DNA of 64,000 nt from positions 1,054,001 through 1,118,000 of the forward strand of contig NZ_FMCX01000001.1 in NCBI RefSeq assembly GCF_900091555.1. The letters run 5' to 3'. Below the pieces are notes generated by a model. The model saw only the letters and a program-made list of their open reading frames with translations, was not told the origin of the DNA and did not search any database. Positions 9,690 through 18,920 of this stretch are shown here, one piece after another; positions within the stretch are counted from its first letter, which is position 1; the number at the start of each line of letters is the position of its first letter. The position numbers were made by a program, and so were the translations under genes. This DNA is from Micromonospora mirobrigensis. Its GTDB lineage: Bacteria > Actinomycetota > Actinomycetes > Mycobacteriales > Micromonosporaceae.

Positions 9690-9893
9690 ATGAACCGCAA
9701 ACTGGTCCGCCCCCGTGAGGGACGCATGCTCGCCGGTGTCTGCGCCGGCCTGGCCCGTCGCTTCAACACCTCCGCCGGTCTGATCCGGCTGCTCTTCATC
9801 CTGTCCCTGCTGCTGCCCGGCACGCAGGTCATCGTCTACCTGGTCCTCTGGGTGCTGATGCCGAACGAGGACAAGTACAACACCCGCTACTGA
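9690..9893 (+). CDS. PspC-domain small membrane protein
   Basis: A 67-residue protein that is essentially one PspC domain. The N-terminal part, LVRPREGRMLAGVCAGLARR, is the family signature. It is followed by FNTSAGLIRLLFILSLLL and a second hydrophobic stretch, VIVYLVLWVLMP, giving one or two membrane segments. PspC proteins are membrane stress sensors or partners of the phage-shock response; this stand-alone actinobacterial form has no defined role. The ATG at 9690 follows GGGAGT at a suitable distance. A strong hairpin terminator comes 10 bases after the stop. Confidence 0.88.
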   Translation: MNRKLVRPREGRMLAGVCAGLARRFNTSAGLIRLLFILSLLLPGTQVIVYLVLWVLMPNEDKYNTRY

Positions 9894-9903
9894 CCGACCC
9901 GTC

Positions 9904-9938
9904 GGGAGGCCGCGAGGGGTTCACCCTCGCGGCCTCCC
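9904..9938. terminator. Perfect GC-rich hairpin between convergent genes
   Basis: Arms GGGAGGCCGCGAGGG (9904-9918) and its exact complement (9924-9938) form a 15-bp stem with a 5-base loop. There is no U tract, as is usual in actinomycetes. It lies between the convergent PspC and DUF4230 genes and can serve both. Confidence 0.88.
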
Positions 9939-9944
9939 GCGCTG

Positions 9945-10721
9945 TCAGGGTGCGGTGTAGGTGACGGTCACCTTCTCGTAGCCCAGCGACCGGAGCAGCC
10001 CCTCCAGCATCTTGCGGGTGTTCTGCTCGGCGCGCTGGCTCAGGCCGCTGTCCCGCGCCGCCCCGGTGATCCGCTCCTCGGCCAGCTTGTAGACCTGCTG
10101 CTGCCGGTTCGGGTCGTTGCCGACCAGGTCACCCAGGCGGTTGAGCAGGCCGCGCTGCTCGGCGAAGACATAGCTCTTGTCCAGGTCGAGGTTGGTCTCG
10201 CCGAGCTGCGGCGCGGGCAGCTTGATCTCGACGGACTTCCCGTCGGCGGACTCCACGATCGCCCCCTCGGAGATCTTCGAGAAGTCGACGTACGCCTCGA
10301 CGCTGCCCGCCCCGACGAAGAGGGTGCGCTCGTTGAGCAGGAAGTCCGGCACGTTGGTCCGGTCCTTCTGGGTGTCCACCACCACCTGGAAGTTGCCCTC
10401 CGCGGCGACGTAGCGGCTGAGGTCCTGGATCGACTTCAGCAGCGGCGGCTGGCTGCGGTCGGTCTGCTGCTCGGCGAACGGGTTACGGAAGTGCGGGAAG
10501 ATGCCGGTGGCCTGGGTGGCGAGCAGCGCCACCAGCACCAGCGCCGCCGCGCCGAGCACCCAGAGCAGGCCCCGGGTCGGCGCGCCCGGCCCCCGGGGAG
10601 CGGCCGACGGTGGCGGCCCGCCGGGGCCGGCGGGGTCGTCCAACCGTCGCTCCAGGTCCGTCCCGGTCGGATATTCCGGGTATTCCCTGGTGGGTTCGTT
10701 GATGTCACCGTCGCGGGCCAT
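9945..10721 (-). CDS. DUF4230 membrane-anchored protein
   Basis: A 258-residue protein from the ATG at 10721 (MARDGDINEPT). A charged, Pro-rich cytoplasmic N-terminus of about 45 residues is followed by one transmembrane helix (LLWVLGAAALVLVALLATQ) and an extracytoplasmic DUF4230 domain (LSRYVAAEGNFQVVVDTQKD, FVGAGSVEAYVDFSKI, LDLDKSYVFAEQRGLLNRLG). The function of DUF4230 is unknown; the domain probably faces the cell wall. The longer frame to 10784 adds 21 Arg/Thr-rich residues that do not look native. Single gene, convergent with the PspC gene. Confidence 0.82.
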   Translation of the reverse strand: MARDGDINEPTREYPEYPTGTDLERRLDDPAGPGGPPPSAAPRGPGAPTRGLLWVLGAAALVLVALLATQATGIFPHFRNPFAEQQTDRSQPPLLKSIQDLSRYVAAEGNFQVVVDTQKDRTNVPDFLLNERTLFVGAGSVEAYVDFSKISEGAIVESADGKSVEIKLPAPQLGETNLDLDKSYVFAEQRGLLNRLGDLVGNDPNRQQQVYKLAEERITGAARDSGLSQRAEQNTRKMLEGLLRSLGYEKVTVTYTAP

Positions 10722-10821
10722 CGCCCTCACCGTCCTCGTGGCAGTACATCGACTGGTGATGACGGTACGGGCACCGTGCGACACCCGCGCGGCGAGCGCC
10801 CCGAACGGGTGAACGCGCAGC

Positions 10822-12039
10822 TCAGGCGAACGCGGAGACGCCGGTCAGGGTCTGCCCGATGACCAGCTGGTGGATCTCCGAGGTGCCCTCGTAGGTGAGC
10901 ACGCTCTCCAGGTTGTTGGCGTGCCGCATGATCGGGTATTCACCCGAGACGCCGTTGGCGCCGAGGATCGTGCGGCACTGCCGGGCGATCGCCAGCGCCT
11001 CCCGCACGTTGTTCAGCTTGCCCACGCTGACCTGCGCCGGGCGCAGCGACCCGGCGTCGGCGAGCCGGCCCAGGTGCAGCGCCAGCAGCAGGCCCTTGTT
11101 CCACTCGACGGCCATGTCGGCGAGCTTGGCCTGGGTGAGCTGGAAGCCGGCCAGCGGCCGGCCGAACTGGGTGCGGGTGGTCGCGTACTCCAGGGTGGTC
11201 TCCAGGCAGTCGCGGGCCGCGCCGAGCGCGCCCCAGACGATGCCGTGCCGCGCCTCGGTCAGGCAGCTCAGCGGCGCCTTCAGGCCGACCGCCTCGGGCA
11301 GTCGGGCGTCCGCCGGGAGGCGGACGCCGTCGAGGACGACCTCGCCGGTCAGCGACGCGCGCAGCGACATCTTGCGCCGGATCTCCCGGGCGGTGACCCC
11401 CGGCGTGTCCATCGGTACGGCGAAACCGCGCACGCCGTCGTCGGTGCGGGCCCAGATCACCGCGACGTCGGCGATCGGCGCGTTGGTGATCCACATCTTG
11501 GCGCCGTCGAGGATCCAGTCGTCGCCGTCGCGGCGGGCCCGGGTGGCCATCGACGCCGGGTCGGAGCCGTGGTCCGGCTCGGTCAGCCCGAAGCAGCCGA
11601 TCGCCTCGCCGGTCGCCATGGCGGGTAGCCAGCGCTGCTTCTGCTCCTCACTGCCGTAGCGCCAGATGGCGTACATGGCCAGCGAGCCCTGCACCGAGAC
11701 CAGCGAGCGGACCCCCGAGTCGCCGGCCTCCAGTTCCAGGCAGGCCAGCCCGTACGCGACGGCGGAGGCGCCGGCGCAGCCGTACCCGGTCAGGTGCATG
11801 CCGAGCAGGCCGAGCTTGCCGAACTCGCGGGCCAGTTCGCGGGCCGGGACCTGGCCGTCCTCGTACCAGCCGGCGACGTGCGGGCGTACCCGGTCGTCGA
11901 CGAGCCGGCGCACGACGGCGCGGATCTCCCGCTCCTCCTCGCCCAGCGACGCGTCGATGTCCAGCAGGTCGAGTGCGGTCATGCGGTGCCGGCCGCGCAT
12001 GTCCTCACGGCCCTCGCTCCGCTCGGTGCGTTCGGTCAT
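10822..12039 (-). CDS. Acyl-CoA dehydrogenase, glutaryl-CoA dehydrogenase-like
   Basis: FAD-dependent oxidation of an acyl-CoA; the closest resemblance is to glutaryl-CoA dehydrogenases. Roughly 400 residues carry the family signatures CFGLTEPDHGSDPASM and WILDGAKMWITNAPIADVAV, and the C-terminal TYEGTSEIHQLVIGQ, whose Glu is at the position of the catalytic base. The 5' end is ambiguous. The ATG at 12039 has an AAGGTGG site in front, but homologues tend to begin near MTALDLLDID (11982). The substrate is inferred from similarity alone and no CoA-pathway genes adjoin it. Confidence 0.88.
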   Translation of the reverse strand: MTERTERSEGREDMRGRHRMTALDLLDIDASLGEEEREIRAVVRRLVDDRVRPHVAGWYEDGQVPARELAREFGKLGLLGMHLTGYGCAGASAVAYGLACLELEAGDSGVRSLVSVQGSLAMYAIWRYGSEEQKQRWLPAMATGEAIGCFGLTEPDHGSDPASMATRARRDGDDWILDGAKMWITNAPIADVAVIWARTDDGVRGFAVPMDTPGVTAREIRRKMSLRASLTGEVVLDGVRLPADARLPEAVGLKAPLSCLTEARHGIVWGALGAARDCLETTLEYATTRTQFGRPLAGFQLTQAKLADMAVEWNKGLLLALHLGRLADAGSLRPAQVSVGKLNNVREALAIARQCRTILGANGVSGEYPIMRHANNLESVLTYEGTSEIHQLVIGQTLTGVSAFA

Positions 12040-12071
12040 GCGGCCCACCTTAACGAAGACTCAGGAACGCG

Positions 12072-12377
12072 TCACTCCACCGGGGTGCCGAGCACCAGCA
12101 CCCGGGCGTGGATCTGGTTGCGCTGCTGCAACGCCGCCCGCAGCGCCCGGTGCAGGCCGTCCTCCAGATAGAGGCCGCCGTTCCACTGCACCACGTGCGG
12201 GAAGAGGTCGCCGTAGAAGGTCGAGTCCTCGGCGAGGAGCTTGTCCAGCGCCAACTCCCGCTTCGTGGTGATCAACTGGTCCAGCCGCAGCGGGCGCGGC
12301 GGGATCTCCGCCCACTGCTTGAGCGTGTAGTTGTGCTCCGGGTAGGGACGTCCGTCCCGGACCGCTCTGAAAATCAC
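12072..12377 (-). CDS. Conserved actinobacterial VapB-family-like small protein
   Basis: A 101-residue protein starting MIFRAVRDGRPYPEHNYT with the conserved block RPLRLDQLITTKRELALDKL followed by YGDLFPHVVQWNGGLYLEDG. Close relatives across actinomycetes are automatically labelled type II VapB antitoxins, although the central part (DQL...TTK...D..YLEDGLHR) also recalls ParB-like nuclease domains. No PIN-domain toxin is beside it, so a toxin-antitoxin role is doubtful. It lies upstream of the acyl-CoA dehydrogenase on the same strand, 32 bases away. Confidence 0.7.
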   Translation of the reverse strand: MIFRAVRDGRPYPEHNYTLKQWAEIPPRPLRLDQLITTKRELALDKLLAEDSTFYGDLFPHVVQWNGGLYLEDGLHRALRAALQQRNQIHARVLVLGTPVE

Positions 12378-12437
12378 GGCACGCTCCCCTCCCCCGTGTC
12401 GGATCGTGCCAGCCTAACCGCCGTCGTCCCGCCGCGT

Positions 12438-13040
12438 TCAGTTCCACCGCCCGCGGCGGACCACCTCGCTCACCGGACGGCGCCCCCGGCGCAACGACGG
12501 CGAGCGATGGTCCGGCGCCCGGTAACCCACCGTGACCGCGCCGATCGGCTGGTATTCCGCCGGCACCCCGAACGCCTCCCGGTACGCCTCGGTCCGCTGC
12601 GGCGGGATGCCGAAGAAGCACGCCCCCAGCCCCTCGTCGACGGCGGTGAGCAGCATCAACAGGGCCGCGAAGCCGGTGTCGACGTACCAGTAGGGCACCG
12701 GCCAGCGCTCCGTCGACCGGTCCGCCCAGCCCTTGTCCGCCTCGGCGTACCGCTCCAGGTAGGCGGAGCGGTTGGCGTGCGGGATCACGATCAGCGGCGC
12801 CCGGCGCATGCCGGCCAGCCAGCGTTCCCGGCCCCCGCCGCCCGGGGTGGCCGCCGCCCAGAACCGCTCCCGGTCCGCCGGCTCCTCCAGCACCAGGAAA
12901 CCCCAGCCCTGCGCGAACCCCGCCGAGGGCGCCCGGACGGCGTGCTCCAGCAGCCGGTCCACCACCTCCGGCGGGACCGGACGGTCCGGGTCGTAGTTGC
13001 GGACCATCCGCCGCCGCCGGACGACCTCGGCGAACTCCAC
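12438..13040 (-). CDS. Nitroreductase-family flavoprotein
   Basis: A 200-residue FMN-dependent NAD(P)H oxidoreductase of the nitroreductase superfamily. The N-terminus VEFAEVVRRRRMVRNYDPDR and HAVRAPSAGFAQGWGFLVLE are typical FMN-contact segments, and the C-terminal half has YVDTGFAALLMLLTAVDEGLG and CFFGIPPQ. The GTG at 13040 comes 2 bases after the stop of the epimerase-like gene, so the two are probably one transcript. The physiological substrate cannot be deduced. Confidence 0.87.
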   Translation of the reverse strand: MEFAEVVRRRRMVRNYDPDRPVPPEVVDRLLEHAVRAPSAGFAQGWGFLVLEEPADRERFWAAATPGGGGRERWLAGMRRAPLIVIPHANRSAYLERYAEADKGWADRSTERWPVPYWYVDTGFAALLMLLTAVDEGLGACFFGIPPQRTEAYREAFGVPAEYQPIGAVTVGYRAPDHRSPSLRRGRRPVSEVVRRGRWN

Positions 13041-13042
13041 GG

Positions 13043-13969
13043 TCAGGCCGCCGTCGGGCGGACGCCCCAGACACCCCGCCAGCTGCCGCCCGGGTCCAGG
13101 GTGATCAGGTCGCGGCCGGAACGGAACGCGTCCGGCGGGCAGGTCATCGGCTCCACGGCCACCGACCGGCGGTGCCGATCCCCGTTCAGGGTGTCCCCGG
13201 TGAACACCTGCCACCAGCCGAACTCGGCGTCCGCCCAGATCGCCACCCCGGCGCCGTCCGCGCCGGTCAGCGTCACCGCGGAGCCACCGTCGGCGTCCCG
13301 CTCCACCTGGCCGAACGCGACGTCCAGCACCGCGTGGCCGATCCGCCGCGGCTCGGTGAAGTCGTACTCGGTGCCGGCCACCGGGGTCGCACCGACCGGC
13401 AGCAGCCGGGAGTCCAACTGGAGCCGGGTACGCCCCGGCACCCGCATCGCGATGTCGTCCACCGCCACCCCCGGCACGAAGAGGTAGGGGTGCACCGAGA
13501 AGCCGAACGGCGCCGCCTCGGCGGACAGGTTGGTCACCTCGTGCTCGGCGCGCAGGCCGTCCGCGCCCACGCTCCACCGGGTCCGCAGCCGCAGCGCCCA
13601 CGGGTAACCGGGCGTCGGGGGCAGGTCGTGCTCCACGGTCACCGCGTCGGCGACCTCCTCGACCAGCCGCCAGGACGCCCAGTTGACCAGGCCGTGGATC
13701 GCGTTGTGCGTGGCCGGCTCGGTCAGGTCCAGCTGCAACGACCGCTCACCGAAGGTGTACGCGCCGTCCCGGATCCGGTTCGGCCACGGCGCCAGCACCT
13801 GGCCGGCGCAGCCCGGGCAGATCTCGTCGGCGTCGTACCCGTCGAGGAGGTCGACCCCGTCGTACCGGTAGCTGCGGACCCCACCGCCGACCTCCACGAT
13901 GACGGCCTCGTGCCCGGCGGCGGAAATGGTCCACTGTGCCCCGGACGGGGGTCGCGGCGAATTGTCCAT
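13043..13969 (-). CDS. Aldose 1-epimerase family protein
   Basis: A 308-residue galactose-mutarotase-like protein that would interconvert alpha and beta anomers of an aldose or act on a hexose phosphate. Visible family marks are VEVGGGVRSYRYDGVDLLDG, a conserved His in THNAIHGLVNWASW, SVHPYLFVPG, and the late acidic segment SVAVEPMTCPPDAF with the probable catalytic Glu. A CPGCAGQVLAPWPNRIRDG segment is typical of the actinobacterial subgroup. It is co-transcribed with the nitroreductase gene. Confidence 0.9.
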   Translation of the reverse strand: MDNSPRPPSGAQWTISAAGHEAVIVEVGGGVRSYRYDGVDLLDGYDADEICPGCAGQVLAPWPNRIRDGAYTFGERSLQLDLTEPATHNAIHGLVNWASWRLVEEVADAVTVEHDLPPTPGYPWALRLRTRWSVGADGLRAEHEVTNLSAEAAPFGFSVHPYLFVPGVAVDDIAMRVPGRTRLQLDSRLLPVGATPVAGTEYDFTEPRRIGHAVLDVAFGQVERDADGGSAVTLTGADGAGVAIWADAEFGWWQVFTGDTLNGDRHRRSVAVEPMTCPPDAFRSGRDLITLDPGGSWRGVWGVRPTAA

Positions 13970-13994
13970 GCCGCGACCCTAGTCGGTCCCACGT

Positions 13995-15287
13995 TCAGTC
14001 GTGGTGGGCCGTGGTGACCGAGCGGTAACGCAGCAGCACCGGGAAGGCCACCACCAGCACCACCGTCAGCACCCCGGCGGCCAGTCCGCCGCCGACCCAG
14101 GCCACCCCGGCGCCACCGAACGCCGCCGCCGTCGTACCGGCCCGCAGGTCGCCCAGGCGCGGGCCACCGGCGACCACCACCGTGTTCACCCCCTGGAGCC
14201 GGCCGCGCATCCGGTCCGGGGCGTGCACCAGCAGGATGGACTGCCGCAGCACCGCGCTGACCAGGTCGGCCGCGCCGGCCACCGCGAGCAGCGTCACCAT
14301 CAGCCAGAGCTGGTGGGCCAGCCCGGCCACCGCGATCGCGGCGCTCCAGCCCAGCACCGCCACCACCAGGGCCAGCCCCTGCCGGCGCATCCGGCCGATC
14401 CAGCCGCTGGTCAGCCCGCCGAGCATCGCGCCGATGGCGATCGCGCTGTAGAGCCAGCCCACCGACGCGCCGCCGCCGAACCGGTCCTCGGCGATCTCCG
14501 GGAAGAGCGCCCGGGGCATGGCCAGGATCATCGCGATCAGGTCGATCACGAAGGAGAGCAGCAGGATCCGGGTGGCGGCCAGGTAGCGGAACCCGTCGAT
14601 GATGCCGGCGATGCCACCCCGGCTCGCCTCGCCGTCGGCGGCCGGCTCCGGCGGCATCGCCGGCAGCCGCAGGGTCGCCACCACCAGGCCGGTGAAGAGC
14701 AGCGCGTCCGCCGCGTACGCGATCGGCAGGCCCGTCCCGGTCCCGGCGGCGGCGAAGATCAGGCCGGCGGCCAGCGGCCCGAAGACCGACGCGGCGGTGA
14801 AGGTGGTGTAGTTCAGCGTGGTGGCCGCCGGCACCAGGTCGGCCGGGAGCAGCCGGGGCAGGATCGCCACCCGGGCCGGCGAGCTGACCGCGAACGCCAC
14901 CGAGTGCACCGCCACCAGTGCCAGCAGCAGGCCCGGGCTGCCCACCCCGAGCAGCGCCTGGCCGAGCAGCGCCAGCACCGAGCACCAGAGCAGCGCCGAC
15001 CCGCCCAGCAGCACCCGGCGCCGGTCCCGGGCGTCGGCCACCGCACCACCCCAGAGCCCGAACACCAGCAGGGGTACGAAGGCGGCGACGCCCAGCATGC
15101 CCACCCAGAACGAGTCCCGGGTCAACTCGTACATCTCCACCGGCACGGCGACCGTGGTGAACTGGAAACCGAACATGGCCAGCGTGTTGCCGAGCCACAG
15201 CCGGCGGAACGCGGGCACCCGCAGCGGGCGCAGGTCGATCGCCCAGCGGCGCGCCGCGCGCGGCCGGGCCTCCTTGACACCGGTCAC
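13995..15287 (-). CDS. Major facilitator superfamily transporter
   Basis: A 430-residue integral membrane carrier with about 12 hydrophobic helices, beginning VTGVKEARPRAARRW and entering the first helix at LWLGNTLAMFGFQFTTVAVP. The loop WGGAVADARDRRRVLLG is the MFS motif A between helices 2 and 3. It resembles the DHA3 drug/metabolite exporter group, but the substrate is unknown. Its GTG start overlaps the pdxH stop as GTGA, so it is translationally coupled to pdxH. Whether the two are functionally linked (for instance vitamer export) is speculative. Confidence 0.88.
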   Translation of the reverse strand: MTGVKEARPRAARRWAIDLRPLRVPAFRRLWLGNTLAMFGFQFTTVAVPVEMYELTRDSFWVGMLGVAAFVPLLVFGLWGGAVADARDRRRVLLGGSALLWCSVLALLGQALLGVGSPGLLLALVAVHSVAFAVSSPARVAILPRLLPADLVPAATTLNYTTFTAASVFGPLAAGLIFAAAGTGTGLPIAYAADALLFTGLVVATLRLPAMPPEPAADGEASRGGIAGIIDGFRYLAATRILLLSFVIDLIAMILAMPRALFPEIAEDRFGGGASVGWLYSAIAIGAMLGGLTSGWIGRMRRQGLALVVAVLGWSAAIAVAGLAHQLWLMVTLLAVAGAADLVSAVLRQSILLVHAPDRMRGRLQGVNTVVVAGGPRLGDLRAGTTAAAFGGAGVAWVGGGLAAGVLTVVLVVAFPVLLRYRSVTTAHHD

Positions 15288-15940
15288 GGCGCCAGCCGCT
15301 CGATCGCCCAGTCGCCGTCGACCCGGCGGAACACCAGCCGGTCGTGCAGCCGGCTGGCCCGGCCCTGCCAGAACTCCACCGACTCCGGCCGGACCCGCAG
15401 CCCACCCCAGTGCGGCGGCGCGGGGATCTCCTCGACGTCGGCGAACCGCTGCGCCACCGCCCGGTACGCCTCGTCCAGCTCCGCCCGGCCGGTCACCGGC
15501 CGCGACTGGGTGCTCGCCCACGCCCCGAGCTGCGAGCCGCGCGGCCGGCTGGCGAAGTACGCCTGCGTCTCGGCCCGGCCCACCGGCTCCACCCGCCCGG
15601 CGACCACCACCTGTCGCTGCATGGCGAACCAGGGGAAGACCAGGCTGGCGTACGGGTTGGCGAGTGCCTCGGCGCCCTTGCGCGACCCGTAGTTGGTGTA
15701 GAAGACGAAGCCCTCCGGGTCGTACCCCTTGAGCAGCACGGTCCGCCCGCTGGGCCGGCCCTGCGCGTCGGCGGTGCCGACCACCATGGCGTTCGGTTCG
15801 GGCAGCCCGGCGGCGACCGCGTCGGCGAACCAGCGGTCGAACTGGGCGTGCCAGTCCCCGGCCAGGTCGGCCTCGGTCAACCCCAGGTCGGCGGCGTACT
15901 CGTGCCGCATGCCCGCCGGGACGGGTGTGTTGCCTGTCAC
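15284..15940 (-). CDS. pdxH: Pyridoxamine 5'-phosphate oxidase
   Basis: Oxidises pyridoxamine or pyridoxine 5'-phosphate to pyridoxal 5'-phosphate with FMN. The 218 residues contain the full set of family segments: PSGRTVLLKGYDPEGFVFYT, NYGSRKGAEALANPYASL, AMQRQVVVAGRVEP, and the C-terminal signature VEFWQGRASRLHDRLVFRR ending WAIERLAP. The GTG at 15940 has a GGGGGAG ribosome site 8 bases upstream and gives the length expected for the family. A downstream MFS gene overlaps it by 4 bases. Confidence 0.95.
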   Translation of the reverse strand: MTGNTPVPAGMRHEYAADLGLTEADLAGDWHAQFDRWFADAVAAGLPEPNAMVVGTADAQGRPSGRTVLLKGYDPEGFVFYTNYGSRKGAEALANPYASLVFPWFAMQRQVVVAGRVEPVGRAETQAYFASRPRGSQLGAWASTQSRPVTGRAELDEAYRAVAQRFADVEEIPAPPHWGGLRVRPESVEFWQGRASRLHDRLVFRRVDGDWAIERLAP

Positions 15941-16188
15941 AGCTCGTCTCCCCCTCGTGCGGCCGTCCGCGCCCTCCGGTCGCTGGCCAGCCCGTACCGT
16001 CCAGTCTTGCCGACGTGTTACGGCCGGGCACCTCGGGGGATGTCGCGTGCGGCACAGTCGCGGTGGGTCGCGCGCTCGGTTACCCAGCAGGCAAGATGTC
16101 ACGAACACATCCCTGAGGGTCGCCTAAGGTGCCGGGTGGGGCGAGCCGCCGCGGGCGTACCGAGCAGCCAGAAGCCAGGAGAAGCGAC

Positions 16189-17295
16189 ATGGCCGACTTC
16201 AAACCGGGCCTGGAGGGCGTCGTCGCCTTCGAGACCGAGATCGCCGAACCCGACCGGGAGGGCGGTGCGCTGCGCTACCGCGGCGTGGACATCGAGGACC
16301 TGATCGGCCAGGTCTCCTTCGGCAACGTCTGGGCCCTGCTGGTCGACGGGCGGTTCGGCCCCGGCCTGCCGCCGGCCGAGCCGTTCCCGGTGCCGGTGCA
16401 CTCCGGTGACATCCGGGTCGACGTGCAGTCCGCCGTCGCCATGCTCGCCCCGTACTGGGGGCTCAGCCAGCTGCTGGACATCTCCGACTCCCAGGCCCGC
16501 GCGGACCTGGCCCGGGTGTCGGTCACCGCGCTCTCCTTCGTCGCCCAGTCGGCCCGTGGCCTCGGCCTGCCGGCCGTGCCGCAGAAGGAGATCGACAAGG
16601 CCTCCACGATCGTCGAGCGGTTCATGAAGCGCTGGCGCGGCGAGCCGGACCCGCGGCACGTCAAGGCCGTCGACGCGTACTTCATCTCGGCCGCCGAGCA
16701 CGGCCTGAACGCCTCCACCTTCACCGCCCGGATCGTCGCCTCCACCGGCGCGGACGCCGCGGCCTGCATCTCCTCCGGCATCGGCGCGCTCTCCGGCCCG
16801 CTGCACGGCGGCGCCCCCTCCCGGGTGCTGACCATGCTCGAGGCCGTCGAGCGCAGCGGCGACGCCGAGGGGTACGTCAAGGGCGTCCTGGACCGCGGCG
16901 AGCGGCTGATGGGCTTCGGCCACCGGGTCTACCGGGCCGAGGACCCGCGCGCCCGGGTGCTCCGGCGTACGGCCAAGGAGCTGGGCGCGCCCCGCTTCGA
17001 GATCGCCGAGGCGCTGGAGAAGGCGGCCCTGGCCGAGCTCCAGGCGCGCCGCCCGGACCGGGTGCTCGCCACCAACGTCGAGTTCTGGTCGGCCGTGGTG
17101 CTGGACTTCGCCGAGGTCCCGGCGCACATGTTCACCTCGATGTTCACCTGCGCCCGGATGGGCGGTTGGTCGGCGCACATCCTGGAGCAGAAGCGGCTCA
17201 ACCGGCTGGTCCGCCCGTCGGCGCGCTACATCGGCCCGGGCACCCGCAAGCCGCACGACGTCGAGGGCTGGGCCGCCATCCCGCACGGCGTCTGA
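16189..17295 (+). CDS. Citrate synthase (type II, CitA-like)
   Basis: Condenses oxaloacetate and acetyl-CoA into citrate at the entry of the TCA cycle. The 368-residue chain carries the citrate synthase signature GFGHRVYRAEDPR with the active-site His, the earlier catalytic His in LSGPLHGGAPSRVL and NVEFWSAVVLDF. The length is that of the short actinobacterial CitA/citrate synthase 2 form and not the main GltA. The ATG at 16189 follows CAGGAGAAGCG. A repeat and a hairpin lie directly downstream, so the gene is monocistronic. Confidence 0.93.
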   Translation: MADFKPGLEGVVAFETEIAEPDREGGALRYRGVDIEDLIGQVSFGNVWALLVDGRFGPGLPPAEPFPVPVHSGDIRVDVQSAVAMLAPYWGLSQLLDISDSQARADLARVSVTALSFVAQSARGLGLPAVPQKEIDKASTIVERFMKRWRGEPDPRHVKAVDAYFISAAEHGLNASTFTARIVASTGADAAACISSGIGALSGPLHGGAPSRVLTMLEAVERSGDAEGYVKGVLDRGERLMGFGHRVYRAEDPRARVLRRTAKELGAPRFEIAEALEKAALAELQARRPDRVLATNVEFWSAVVLDFAEVPAHMFTSMFTCARMGGWSAHILEQKRLNRLVRPSARYIGPGTRKPHDVEGWAAIPHGV

Positions 17296-17298
17296 GGC

Positions 17299-17352
17299 GC
17301 AAGGAGGGGCCCCCTCTTAACGCCTCCGGTATAGGAAGGGCCCCCTGTTAAC
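17299..17352 (+). repeat. GGGGCCCC/TTAAC interspersed repeat, copy 3
   Basis: A 54-base copy, same orientation and same GCCTCCGGTATA linker as copy 1 at 3264; the second half-site has lost one G. It starts 3 bases after the stop of the citrate synthase gene and directly precedes the hairpin terminator at 17359. Confidence 0.85.
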
Positions 17353-17358
17353 AACCGC

Positions 17359-17389
17359 GAAGGCCCCGACCGTCCCGGTCGGGGCCTTC
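17359..17389 (+). terminator. Hairpin terminator after citrate synthase
   Basis: GAAGGCCCCGACCG pairs perfectly with its complement across a 3-base TCC loop, giving a 14-bp stem (17359-17372 with 17376-17389). No U run follows. Confidence 0.85.
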
Positions 17390-17565
17390 CGCGTACCCGA
17401 GCAGGGACCGGTGTGGCGCATGCCTCAGTGGCCGGGGTGGGACCAGCCACCGGGTGGGCCGGGCCGGGTGCGAGGATGAAGGCCGGCAGAGTCGCCGGAC
17501 CGGGCCCGGATCCCGGCCGCCGTGCGCCCGGCGCGCGCGTCCGCCGCCGATCCGTGCCCGCGTGA

Positions 17566-18732
<1,167 letters not shown>

Positions 18733-18743
18733 ACGCCGTCGTT

Positions 18744-18783
18744 ACGGTGGGTGGTCGCCGGTCCGCCGGCGACCACCCACCGT
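18744..18783 (+). terminator. 18-bp perfect hairpin after serC
   Basis: ACGGTGGGTGGTCGCCGG (18744-18761) is exactly complementary to 18766-18783, with a 4-base TCCG loop. It is one of the strongest stems in the window, 11 bases after the serC stop. Confidence 0.92.
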
Positions 18784-18920
18784 GATCATCGTTGCAGCTC
18801 AGTCGCGACATGCGGGTGTCGGATCCCCCACCTGTGGGCAGATGAGCGTACGGTGGTCCGAGACGCCCGGGTGGCCGGCTCGTGGCGTGACGGCCAGCGA
18901 AGCGGGACGGAGGCTACGCC